Assembly (NCBI GenBank): GCA_038231615.1
Contig: JBBRLA010000029.1
Span: 1-25,637, forward strand
Direction of reading: 5' to 3'
DNA from: JBBRLA01 sp038231615
Lineage (GTDB): Bacteria > Myxococcota_A > Polyangia > Palsa-1104 > JAEUJZ01
DNA: 25,637 bases
Under the pieces are notes generated by a model, which was not told the DNA's origin, did no database searches, and saw nothing but the letters and a program-made list of their open reading frames with translations. Shown one piece after another: positions 15,003 through 22,482 of this stretch. Made by a program: the position numbers and the translations under genes. Numbering within the stretch: the first letter of the stretch is position 1; each line of letters begins with the position of its first letter.

Positions 15003-15584
15003 ATGACACGCACTGGTGATACTTTGTCCCTTTCCCCCCCGCGGCTCGCCCGTGGCTTCACCCTGGTGGAGCTGATGATCGTAGTGGCGATCATCGGAGT
15101 CCTCTCGGCTGTGGCCATCCCCTCCTTCATGAAGTACATCCGCCGGTCCAAGACGACCGAGGCCTCCATGAACCTGCGCAAGCTCTACGACTCCTCGGTG
15201 ACCTACTACGAGGCCGAGCACGCAGATGCGACCGGCAACATCCTCACCAAGCAGTTCCCCAACACCAAGGCCTGGACCCCGCCCCAGGGCCAGTGCTGCG
15301 CGGAGACCGGCCAGAAGTGCGCCCCCCCCGCCCACATCACCGACTGGACCGACCCGACCTGGCAGGCGCTGAACTTCAGCATCGACGACCCCTTCTACTA
15401 CTCCTACTCGGCGAACCAGGCGGTTGGCACGGGCGTGGCGATCAGCGACCGCTACGACCTCCAGGCCTCCGGGGACCTGAATTGCAACGCCCTTTACTCC
15501 CTCTTCCGGCGCTCCGCCACCGTCGATAGCAACTTCGCCATCCGCGGCGGCTCGGGCCTGTACATCCAGAACGAACTGGAGTAG
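15003..15584 (+). CDS. Type IV pilin-like protein (PilA-like)
   Basis: Prepilin of 193 residues. AGGAG (14993-14997) sits five bases before ATG. The 18-residue leader ends in RLARG and is cut by prepilin peptidase before Phe19. The mature N-terminus FTLVELMIVVAIIGVLSAVAIPSF has the Glu at position +5 and the hydrophobic helix of type IV pilins. The mature protein is about 175 residues. The globular part has a Cys cluster (QCCAETGQKC) and another Cys in DLNCNAL, which could form disulfides. The sigma-54 promoter and PilR-like regulator upstream suggest it is a major, regulated pilin. A pseudopilin role cannot be excluded without other pilus genes in view. Confidence 0.92.
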   Translation: MTRTGDTLSLSPPRLARGFTLVELMIVVAIIGVLSAVAIPSFMKYIRRSKTTEASMNLRKLYDSSVTYYEAEHADATGNILTKQFPNTKAWTPPQGQCCAETGQKCAPPAHITDWTDPTWQALNFSIDDPFYYSYSANQAVGTGVAISDRYDLQASGDLNCNALYSLFRRSATVDSNFAIRGGSGLYIQNELE

Positions 15585-15649
15585 ACCGCAAAGGTCCTCT
15601 CCCAACGCAATCCCCGCCGCGGCTTCTTCTCCAAATTCGATCCTCCTCC

Positions 15650-15666
15650 GCAGAAGAGCATTCTGC
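15650..15666 (+). promoter_or_regulatory. Small hairpin between the two pilin genes
   Basis: GCAGAA (15650-15655) pairs with TTCTGC (15661-15666) around a five-base loop. There is no T-run, so it is not a strong terminator. It could stabilise the upstream pilin mRNA or cause partial read-through into the downstream genes. The next gene's AGGAGG (15678-15683) starts 12 bases later. Confidence 0.35.
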
Positions 15667-15688
15667 TAAGATACAATAGGAGGCTCCG

Positions 15689-16246
15689 ATGCAGTGCAGA
15701 CGAAGCCGCGGCTTCACTTTGGTCGAACTCATGGTCGTGGTGGTGATCGTGACCATCCTGTCGACCCTGGCCGTCTCGGCCTACCACAAGTTCATGATCC
15801 GGGCGCGGAGCACAGAGGTCTTCGCCATGTTCGCCGAGATCCGCGCCAAGGAAGAATCCTATCGCGCGGAATTTACCAGCTACCTGAGCGTCAGCACCAG
15901 CGACACCGACTTCTATCCGGTCCTGGGCAGCGCCGGCAACGAGCCGACCACCAAGACCTGGGCGCCGACCAACACCAACTGGACCAACCTGGGCGTGAGC
16001 CCCCCGCGAACGCAGCTCTACTGCGGCTACGCGGTGGTCGCCGGGGCCGCCAATAGCTGGGGCAGCGCCACCAACACCGTCACCCAGACCTTCCTCTCAG
16101 GCACCGCCCCGACGGTCAACTGGTGGGCCGCGGTGGCCATGTGCGACAATGACGGTGTCGCCGGCTCCCTCAACGACGGCAGGAACGCCACGTTCGTCAC
16201 TTCATCCAGGACCACATCCACGCTGGAGACCAATCCGACCCGATGA
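15689..16246 (+). CDS. Second type IV pilin-like protein
   Basis: Prepilin of 185 residues. AGGAGG (15678-15683) is five bases before ATG, the strongest ribosome site in the operon. A short eight-residue leader MQCRRSRG precedes the cut before Phe9; the mature FTLVELMVVVVIVTILSTLAVSAY has Glu at +5. The mature part is about 177 residues, rich in Thr, Ser, Asn and Trp (TNTNWTNLGVSPP; NSWGSATNTVTQTF), with two Cys (LYCGYA and AMCDND) likely to form the C-terminal disulfide loop of pilins. The many Ser/Thr/Asn residues are possible glycosylation sites, and a glycosyltransferase lies two genes on. Its stop overlaps the next ATG as ATGA. Confidence 0.92.
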   Translation: MQCRRSRGFTLVELMVVVVIVTILSTLAVSAYHKFMIRARSTEVFAMFAEIRAKEESYRAEFTSYLSVSTSDTDFYPVLGSAGNEPTTKTWAPTNTNWTNLGVSPPRTQLYCGYAVVAGAANSWGSATNTVTQTFLSGTAPTVNWWAAVAMCDNDGVAGSLNDGRNATFVTSSRTTSTLETNPTR

Positions 16247-17160
16247 TGAAGCGCATCATCCCCGTCCTCCTCCTGGGTCTCTTCGTGGCGCTCAATGGGC
16301 TGTGCCACACCAGGCTCTTCGATCGCCGCAGCCACTTCCCGGAAGAGGAAGACATCCTCTACCTGCCCAAGGTGAGCGCCCTTTCGGCCATGTCCCTGGG
16401 CCACCACGAACTGGCCGCCTCCATGATCTTCGTGCGCGCGACGGTCTATTTTGGCGGCGAGATGGCCACCAAGGGCAAGCTTTACACTTTCCTCGACAAC
16501 TACCTGGACACCATTGTCACGCTGGACCCTCAATTCGAGCTGGCGTACCGCTGGGCGGGCACCGCCACCATGTACAACGGGCGCTCCGTGACCAACGACA
16601 TGGTCAAGCGGGCCAACCACTACCTGATCCTGGGCAACCAGCACTTCCCCCAAAGCTGGCAGTTTCCGTGGATGATTGGCTGTAACTACATGTTCGAATT
16701 GCAGGCCAAGGACGCCAAGGAGAAACAGGAGCTGCAGCGCATCGGCGCCGACTGGATCCGCCAGGCGGCGCTTCTGGGTTCGTCTCCCGCATGGGCCGCG
16801 CTCCTGGCGGCGCAGATCATGCGCAAGGAGGGCAAGAGCGAGGCCTCGGTGCGCTACCTGGAGGAGGTCTACCTGACGACCAACGACGACCAGACCCGCG
16901 AGGAGATCCGCAAGCGCCTGCTCAGCCTCCGTTCTCAGGTGGCCGCCCAGAAGCTGGAGCGCGAGGTCGGCGACTTCAAGAAGGGCTTCCAGGCCACGCT
17001 GCCCTACGCCCATCCCGACCTCTTTGTCCTCCTGGGTCCGCGGCCCGACAAAAGGATGGACCCCGAGTGGATCGGCCGCAACCAGGTCCTCATCGAGGCG
17101 CAGAAGAGCGAGGAGGCTTTTCAGAAAGAACGGGACGAGACCGTCGCGGCGCCCAAATGA
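16243..17160 (+). CDS. Membrane-anchored TPR-like protein of the pilin operon
   Basis: A 305-residue protein. ATG 16243 overlaps the preceding stop; ATG 16246 is an alternative. Residues 4-20 (RIIPVLLLGLFVALNGL) are a signal anchor. The body resembles a TPR-type family found in deltaproteobacterial genomes: ILYLPKVSALSAMSLGHHELAASMIFVRATVYFG, then FLDNYLDTIVTLDPQFELAYRWAGTA, WQFPWMIGCNYMF and a helical hairpin array through about residue 250. Such proteins usually act as scaffolds. The exact partner is unknown, but coupling to the pilin upstream and the glycosyltransferase downstream points to pilus assembly, stability or modification. The C-terminal 50 residues are highly charged. Confidence 0.75.
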   Translation: MMKRIIPVLLLGLFVALNGLCHTRLFDRRSHFPEEEDILYLPKVSALSAMSLGHHELAASMIFVRATVYFGGEMATKGKLYTFLDNYLDTIVTLDPQFELAYRWAGTATMYNGRSVTNDMVKRANHYLILGNQHFPQSWQFPWMIGCNYMFELQAKDAKEKQELQRIGADWIRQAALLGSSPAWAALLAAQIMRKEGKSEASVRYLEEVYLTTNDDQTREEIRKRLLSLRSQVAAQKLEREVGDFKKGFQATLPYAHPDLFVLLGPRPDKRMDPEWIGRNQVLIEAQKSEEAFQKERDETVAAPK

Positions 17161-17903
17161 CGCCAGCCCCCAAGGACCCCGATCTCAGGCAGGGGGTGAC
17201 CTGCGCCATCATGGCCTACAACGAAGAGCAGAACCTGGGCCAGGCGGTCGCCGAGGTCCGCCAGCACCTTCTGGCCAGTGGGCGCCCCTTCGAAGTCCTC
17301 ATCGTCGACGACGGCTCAACCGACCGCACCGCCGAGATCGGCGACGAACTGGCCCACGAACATGCCGACACCCGGGTCATCCGCCACGGCCATAACCGCG
17401 GGCCCGGATCGGCCATCGTCACCGGCGTCGCCCAGGCGCGCATGCCCCTTTACTGTTTCCACCCCGCCGACAACCAGGTGGACTTCGGCGACATCTGCCA
17501 GGCCCTCGACCTGCTCGACCACGACTACGACCTCCTCGTCGGCCAGCGATCCGACCGCCACGATTACTCCTTTATGCGCCTTTTGGCGTCCTACGCCTCC
17601 ATCACCCTGAACCGCTTCCTGTTCCACCTGCCCGACTACCGCGACTTCAACTTCATTTACCTGTGGCGCACCGGGCTGGTACAGCCCATGCTGCCTTTGC
17701 AGACCACCGGGGTCTTCCTTTGCACCGAGGTGCTCATCCGCGCACGCGACGCCGGGGCCCGCATCGGGGTGGCCTACGCGGCCTACCGGCCCCGGGTGGC
17801 GGGAAAATCGACCGTGGGCCGGCCGATCGTCATGGTCAAGACCCTTGGGCAGGTGTTAAAGTTCTGGGCATTCTGGACCGCCCAGCGGTTCCGCGGCGTT
17901 TGA
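17157..17903 (+). CDS. Glycosyltransferase family 2
   Basis: A 248-residue protein starting at ATG 17157, which overlaps the preceding TGA as ATGA. The same frame is open further upstream, but that part is antisense-like text inside the previous gene. The GT-A fold is marked by VTCAIMAYNEEQNLGQAV (14-31), FEVLIVDDGSTDRTAEI (45-61) and a metal/nucleotide-sugar site in FHPADNQVD (101-109), where the usual DxD is reduced to a single Asp followed by Asn-Gln. The later RDFNFIYLWR and GVFLCTEVLIRA resemble the acceptor side of dolichyl-phosphate-mannose-synthase-like enzymes. There is no multi-span membrane region. It probably transfers a sugar from a nucleotide donor to a lipid carrier or protein; the pilin context suggests pilin or surface glycosylation. 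Confidence 0.88.
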   Translation: MTPAPKDPDLRQGVTCAIMAYNEEQNLGQAVAEVRQHLLASGRPFEVLIVDDGSTDRTAEIGDELAHEHADTRVIRHGHNRGPGSAIVTGVAQARMPLYCFHPADNQVDFGDICQALDLLDHDYDLLVGQRSDRHDYSFMRLLASYASITLNRFLFHLPDYRDFNFIYLWRTGLVQPMLPLQTTGVFLCTEVLIRARDAGARIGVAYAAYRPRVAGKSTVGRPIVMVKTLGQVLKFWAFWTAQRFRGV

Positions 17904-17916
17904 ACCTTACTCCCGA

Positions 17917-18336
17917 ATGACCCTCCCTAAACCTGAGTCCCCTGGACGCGTTCTCATCATCGACGACGAGCCCAGCCTGTGTCGCCTCCTTTTGCGCTGT
18001 CTCCGCGGCCACCACCAGGTGCGCGCCGTCGACGACGGTACCGAGGCGATCGCCCTGCTCCGCGACGACCCGGATTTCGACGTCATCCTATGTGATGTAA
18101 TGATGCCCGTCGGCGGCGACGTAGTCTACCGCAGCGTCAGCGCCATCCACCCGCAGCTCGCCGGCCGCTTCGTCTTCCTCAGCGGCGCCGCTTTCGCCCC
18201 GGAAGCCCGGATGTTCCTCGACTCCCTTCCCAACCTTCGCATCGACAAGCCCTTCGACATCAATGAACTCATCGCCCTGGTGCAGCAGTTGGTGAACGAA
18301 CGGCGAGAACTCACTCGGTTACAAGCAGGTTCTTGA
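17917..18336 (+). CDS. Stand-alone response-regulator receiver protein
   Basis: A 139-residue CheY-like protein with no output domain. Visible residues are the acidic pair in LIIDDEPSL, phospho-acceptor Asp60 (ILCDVMMP), Ser89 (FLSGAAF) in the Thr/Ser position and Lys111 (RIDKPF). A helical tail of about 20 residues follows (LIALVQQLVNERRELTRLQ). It starts 13 bases after the glycosyltransferase stop without a clear ribosome site, so it is probably read by coupling. Its last 26 bases overlap the 3' end of the convergent kinase gene. It may be phosphorylated by a distant histidine kinase or act with the pilus locus. Confidence 0.88.
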   Translation: MTLPKPESPGRVLIIDDEPSLCRLLLRCLRGHHQVRAVDDGTEAIALLRDDPDFDVILCDVMMPVGGDVVYRSVSAIHPQLAGRFVFLSGAAFAPEARMFLDSLPNLRIDKPFDINELIALVQQLVNERRELTRLQAGS

Positions 18337-20890
18337 CCACTGTCGCCGTCTCCCCGGAGCGCACCGACACGGTGAAGGTCTCCTTCACGTTGAAGGCCGG
18401 GTTGTGCAGCGTGATCTGGTGCGAGCCCGCCGACAGCTTCAGCGCGGTCTGCGGCGTGTTCAGCCCGGTCTCCTTGCCATCGACGATGATCCGCGTCCAG
18501 GGCTTGGAGTTGATGCGCAAAAACCCCTCGTTTGTCGCCCGCTCTGATGACTTTCGGGACAAATGCTGCCCCGCCTCGCCGTCTTTGCCCTCTTCTTTCG
18601 CCTGGTGAGCGGGACGCCGCGGCTCCTCTTTACCCGCCACCGCCTCCTTCGCCGGCTCGGGTGGCTTCACCGGCTCAGGTGCCTTCACCGGCTCGGGTGG
18701 CTTCACCGGCTCAGGTGCCGAGAGCGTCGCCCGCAGCTCCATCATCTTGCCGGCCTCCAGCGAGATCGGCTGTTTCCACCAACGGGCACCCAGGCGCAGT
18801 TCCAGCGTGTGGCTTCCTGGCAGCACGCTCTGCACCCGCATCGGCGTCACCTGGTCCAGCTTTTGCCCGTCCAGAAGCGCCATTGCCCCCGGCGGGTCCG
18901 AGATGATAGTAAACCCGCCCGTCCGTGCCGCCAGCGACTCCAGGTGCGCGTTGCGCCGGATGGTCTCCCCGCCCCGCACCTGCACGCTCTGCGTCCACGG
19001 CAAAAACCCCTCGTGCTGCACCATCACCTGGTGCGACCCCGCCCGCAGGCGGATCTGCGCCGGTGACTCCGTCACATCCATCAGCTTCTGGTCCACCATC
19101 ACCGAGATCCCGCTGCTGGGCTCCGCCCCCAGGATCAGCTCCCCGGTCTGCCCCGAGAAGATCGTATAACCCAGGAGCCCCCCCACCGCTACCACCAGCA
19201 CCCCGCCGATGGCCAGCGCTGGCCCGATCGACGTGCGCCGCTGCACGCCCAAAAGGATCGGCCCCTCCACCACCGACGTGACCATCGAGGACCCCGACGG
19301 TACGCTCTTGTGCCATGCCCGCGTCGCCTGCTGCGACGCCACGGGGGCCAGAAGCTCCACCGACGGCGTCGGAAGGGACAGGTGCGACAGGTCCAGCACG
19401 TCCCGGGACGACAGCTCCGCCTCGGCCTCGACGCTTTCCCCGCCTTCGCTGCCTTCCCCGCCTTGGCTGCCGTCGGGCCCAGACAGCGGCGGATCGTAAA
19501 GGTTGGTCTCCAGCTCCTCCTCTTCCCAGTGGAAGTTCGCCACCTTGCCCTGCATCCCGTCGACCATCGTCATGTCGGCGCGATCTTCGTCGTCCTCCTC
19601 TTCCTCCGGCCCGTCAATCACCTCCGAGGGCGCCGATTCCACCGCCGCGGCCGGCGGTCGCGAAGGCTTCCGCGCCTCCGGGACCGGGGCTTGGCCGCTC
19701 CCCGCGCTTGGAGGCGGTGGCAGCGGCGGGATGAACGGCTTCCCCGAGTCCGGCGTCCACGAACTGGGCGATCCCGTCTTCTCCGCCTCCTTCCCCAGCC
19801 CCCGGGTTGCCGGGAAGCTCTGCGTGGCCCGCATCCGCGACGGCGGCGATGGTAGCGGCTGGTCCGGCTTGAACTCCCGGAACCGCTCCAGTTGCTCCCG
19901 CTCCTGCTCCATCTCGGCGCGGAACACCCGTTTCATCCACGACCCGAGTTCCTTGCGCGAATAAAACTCCCCCGAGGTGTACATGAACGCCTGTAGGTCG
20001 TCGTGCAGGTCGATGGCGTTCTGGTAGCGCTCGTCGACCTCCTTGGCCAGCGCCTTCAGGACGATGCGCTCCAGTTCCTCCGGGATCTTCCGGTTGTACA
20101 TCGTCGGCGGCAGGATCTCGACGTTGCGCACCTTCTCCAGGGTGGCGAAGTCCGTCTCCCCGACGAAGAGCCGCTCTCCGGTCAGCAGCTCATAAAGCAC
20201 GATGCCCACCGCGAAGATGTCCGATCGCCGGTCGATCGAAAGGCCGCGCACCTGCTCCGGGGACATGTAGCCAAACTTCCCCTTGAGGATGCCCACCTTG
20301 GTCTCCGTCGCCTGGCCCACCGCCTTGGCGATGCCGAAGTCGATGAGCTTGACCTCCCCCTCGAAGCTGATGATCAGGTTTTGCGGCGACACGTCCCGGT
20401 GCACCAGATGTAGCTCGTGTCCCAGGGAGTCCTTCTTGTTATGGGCGTAGTCCAGCCCCTCGCACACCTTCATCACCAGGAAACAGCCCTGGGCGATCGG
20501 CATCGTCGGCGCCCCGTCGACCAGGCGCTGCTTGCAGCGGTCGAAGATGGCCCGCACGTCGCGCCCCGAGACGTACTCCAGGGCGATGAAGTAGCTTTCG
20601 CCCACTTTCCCCAGGTCGAACACCTGACAGATGTTCGCGTGGTTTAACTGCACTGCGATCTTGGCCTCGTCGATGAACATCGAGATGAACTCTTTGTCCT
20701 CGGCGATCGCCGAGAGGATGCGCTTCACCGCTACGATCCTCTCGAAGCCTTCCACGCCGAACGCCTTGGCCTGGAAGACCTCCGCCATTCCCCCGACGTT
20801 GATCCGGTCCAGCAGGTAATATTTGCCAAACGGAACAGGCGATTTCAAAATCGGGTCCTTCGAGCCCACGGGCATCTGCCTATCGTACAT
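18311..20890 (-). CDS. Membrane Ser/Thr protein kinase with C-terminal PEGA repeats
   Basis: An 859-residue Hanks-type kinase. Kinase domain about 22-300: Gly loop INVGGMAEVFQAKA, Lys56 (VAVKR), catalytic HRDVSPQN (Asp166, Asn171), DFGIAKA (Asp185), then GKFGYMSPEQVRG and SDIFAVGIVLYELLTG. Residues about 340-545 are a disordered Pro/Ser/acidic linker. One membrane helix spans about 555-579 (IGPALAIGGVLVVAVGGLLG). Three PEGA repeats lie outside: about 582-651, 657-724 and 788-856. The last two are separated by a Glu-Pro-Val-Lys-Pro repeat (727-748). A cell-surface PEGA sensor could thus control a cytoplasmic kinase. ATG 20890 is used; ATG 20875 is an alternative. The gene overlaps the receiver gene tail to tail by 26 bases and is divergent from the DUF2007-like gene. 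Confidence 0.95.
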   Translation of the reverse strand: MYDRQMPVGSKDPILKSPVPFGKYYLLDRINVGGMAEVFQAKAFGVEGFERIVAVKRILSAIAEDKEFISMFIDEAKIAVQLNHANICQVFDLGKVGESYFIALEYVSGRDVRAIFDRCKQRLVDGAPTMPIAQGCFLVMKVCEGLDYAHNKKDSLGHELHLVHRDVSPQNLIISFEGEVKLIDFGIAKAVGQATETKVGILKGKFGYMSPEQVRGLSIDRRSDIFAVGIVLYELLTGERLFVGETDFATLEKVRNVEILPPTMYNRKIPEELERIVLKALAKEVDERYQNAIDLHDDLQAFMYTSGEFYSRKELGSWMKRVFRAEMEQEREQLERFREFKPDQPLPSPPSRMRATQSFPATRGLGKEAEKTGSPSSWTPDSGKPFIPPLPPPPSAGSGQAPVPEARKPSRPPAAAVESAPSEVIDGPEEEEDDEDRADMTMVDGMQGKVANFHWEEEELETNLYDPPLSGPDGSQGGEGSEGGESVEAEAELSSRDVLDLSHLSLPTPSVELLAPVASQQATRAWHKSVPSGSSMVTSVVEGPILLGVQRRTSIGPALAIGGVLVVAVGGLLGYTIFSGQTGELILGAEPSSGISVMVDQKLMDVTESPAQIRLRAGSHQVMVQHEGFLPWTQSVQVRGGETIRRNAHLESLAARTGGFTIISDPPGAMALLDGQKLDQVTPMRVQSVLPGSHTLELRLGARWWKQPISLEAGKMMELRATLSAPEPVKPPEPVKAPEPVKPPEPAKEAVAGKEEPRRPAHQAKEEGKDGEAGQHLSRKSSERATNEGFLRINSKPWTRIIVDGKETGLNTPQTALKLSAGSHQITLHNPAFNVKETFTVSVRSGETATVVKNLLVTE
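18654..18719. repeat. 18-base tandem repeat encoding the Glu-Pro-Val-Lys linker
   Basis: Units start at 18654, 18672, 18690 and 18708 (last one partial). They alternate between GGCTCGGGTGGCTTCACC and GGCTCAGGTGCCTTCACC, so the higher-order period is 36 bases. In frame in the kinase gene, they encode the repeated EPVKPP/EPVKAP spacer between the second and third PEGA repeats. Confidence 0.85.
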
Positions 20891-20914
20891 GGTAGGTTAG
20901 CACTCGTCACTACC

Positions 20915-20939
20915 ATCGCGAAGCGCCAAGCGCCGCGGT
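20915..20939. repeat. 25-base interspersed repeat, copy 2
   Basis: Matches 14955-14979 in the same orientation at 24 of 25 positions. It lies between the divergent kinase and DUF2007-like genes, 48 bases before the start codon at 20988. Both copies therefore sit in short leaders of plus-strand genes. Confidence 0.8.
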
Positions 20940-20987
20940 GAACCATCACCAGCAAAACAGAAACCACCCAACCCGAAGGAGGGAGCG

Positions 20988-21365
20988 ATGCCGCAGGGCG
21001 ACACGGAAAAGGACCCCCAGGTGAACATCAGCGCGACGGAGAACGAGGAGGGCGGGGTCCCGCTTACCCCCGAGGAATCCGTCGACATGGCGGAGGCGAA
21101 CACCCTGACCGAGGTGTACTGCACCGACAATGAATTCGCCGCTACCGTGGCCATCGACGAGGTCCTGGGCGCCGAGGGCATTACGGCCTTCCGCCATGAC
21201 CGCCGCTCCCATGCCATCCCCGCCCCCGCGTCGATGCCCGGCCAGATCGGCATCGCTGTGCCCGAGTCCCTGGCCGACGAGGCCCGCAGCCTCCTGCGCC
21301 AGGCCCTCCTGGACGGGGTCCTTTTGGAGGACGGCCAGGTCGTCGAGGGCGACGCCGTGGCCTGA
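20988..21365 (+). CDS. DUF2007-like putative signal-transducing protein
   Basis: A 125-residue protein with a strong ribosome site (AAGGAGG at 20976-20982, five bases before ATG). Residues 1-38 are acidic and probably disordered. Residues about 40-112 fit the small alpha/beta DUF2007 fold: LTEVYCTDNEFAATVAIDEVLGAEGITAF, then IGIAVPESLADEARSLLRQAL. Members of this family are described only as putative signal transducers; no catalytic residues are evident. It stands alone, divergent from the Ser/Thr kinase and convergent with the adenosine deaminase-family gene 38 bases away. Confidence 0.7.
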   Translation: MPQGDTEKDPQVNISATENEEGGVPLTPEESVDMAEANTLTEVYCTDNEFAATVAIDEVLGAEGITAFRHDRRSHAIPAPASMPGQIGIAVPESLADEARSLLRQALLDGVLLEDGQVVEGDAVA

Positions 21366-21403
21366 CCGGGGCGGCACGGCCCTCATGTTATCTCATCTTA
21401 ATC

Positions 21404-22465
21404 TTAGGGCAGAAAAGTCGCCGCCTGCGCCGTTTCGATGCAGGTCATCGCCTGGGGCAGCGTCAGTTGCCCCTGTCCCAGCAGCAGGTCAAATTCCTGC
21501 CGCAGGTTGGTGTGCAGGATGTAGGGCCCGTCGGTGTTGATGGTGTACTTCACCCCGTGCTCGCGAAATGTCGCCATCACCCCGCCCAGTTCTTCCAGGC
21601 TGGACACTGCGTGGGTGCGCAGGTTCGACGAGGGGCAAATCTCCAATACGATCTTCGCCTCGGCCAGCTTCGCCATGACCTCCGGGCTGCGGTGGGCCGC
21701 GATCCCGTGGCCGATCCGCGCCGGGCGCAGCTCCGAGATCACTGCCATCACCCCGGCCACGTCGGTGTGCGAGGTCTCCCCGGTATGCACCGTGGTCCCC
21801 AGGCCCGCCTGCCGCGCCCGCTCGAAGAGGTCCCGGTAGCGCGCCACGTCCGACGACAGTTCCACCGTATGCCGCTCCGGCCCCGCCAGATCGATGCCGA
21901 TCACCCCCCGGTGCATCCACTTCTCCGCTTTGCGCTCGATGATCTCGTTGAGTTCGTAGTCAAACTCCCGGGCCAGGCAGAAGATCAGGCCCGCCCGCAC
22001 CCCGTACTCCAGGCACGCCCGGTCCATCCCCCGCAGTGCCGCCTGGATGATGTAGTCCAGGTCGCGCTCCCCTTGCAGGTTGCGCTTCATCGGGTTAAAG
22101 CGCAGCTCGATGGTGGACACCCCCGAACTGCGGTATTCCTTGCCGATGATCTCGTAGACCGACCGTTCGATCGCCGACGGGGACGACTGGATGCGCTCGG
22201 TCCAGCGATGCATGATGTCGACGAAGTCGTCCAGCGAGTTGACCTTCGCCGGGTCCGCGGTGATCAGGTTGACAAACTCCCGGTAGGACTTCACCGGCAG
22301 CTTGAACCCGTGCTCGTGGGCGATCGACCACAGGACATGGGGCGCGACGGCGCCGCCGACGTGGATATGCAGGTCGCACAGTTCGATGTCGAGAGGGAGA
22401 GCAGGCACCCAGGAAAAATGCCCCTCGCCTACCCGTCTGTCAAGGAAAGACTCCGGTCCTTCCAT
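21404..22465 (-). CDS. Adenosine deaminase-family hydrolase
   Basis: A 353-residue metal-dependent amidohydrolase. The start ATG at 22465 gives an N-terminus suited to the family; the open frame to 22528 would add 21 residues overlapping the upstream gene. Zinc ligands and catalytic residues are present: DLHIH (His33, His35), HTGET (His227, catalytic Glu230), IGHG (His253) and Asp312. Where classical adenosine deaminases have T-D-D-P, this protein has TDGP, so the second Asp is Gly; substrate preference may differ from adenosine (other purine nucleosides or aminofutalosine-type substrates). SSNLRT (279-284) is conserved. It is the last gene of a four-gene minus-strand run, 17 bases after the HTH gene, but its GC-rich codons resemble the core genes of the window. 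Confidence 0.9.
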   Translation of the reverse strand: MEGPESFLDRRVGEGHFSWVPALPLDIELCDLHIHVGGAVAPHVLWSIAHEHGFKLPVKSYREFVNLITADPAKVNSLDDFVDIMHRWTERIQSSPSAIERSVYEIIGKEYRSSGVSTIELRFNPMKRNLQGERDLDYIIQAALRGMDRACLEYGVRAGLIFCLAREFDYELNEIIERKAEKWMHRGVIGIDLAGPERHTVELSSDVARYRDLFERARQAGLGTTVHTGETSHTDVAGVMAVISELRPARIGHGIAAHRSPEVMAKLAEAKIVLEICPSSNLRTHAVSSLEELGGVMATFREHGVKYTINTDGPYILHTNLRQEFDLLLGQGQLTLPQAMTCIETAQAATFLP

Positions 22466-22482
22466 GGCCCATCCGCTCCGGC

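Noticed and set aside
15672..15677. TACAAT as a -10 box for the second pilin
   Set aside because: No -35 hexamer is found at 16-18 bases, and a start point there would remove the AGGAGG ribosome site.
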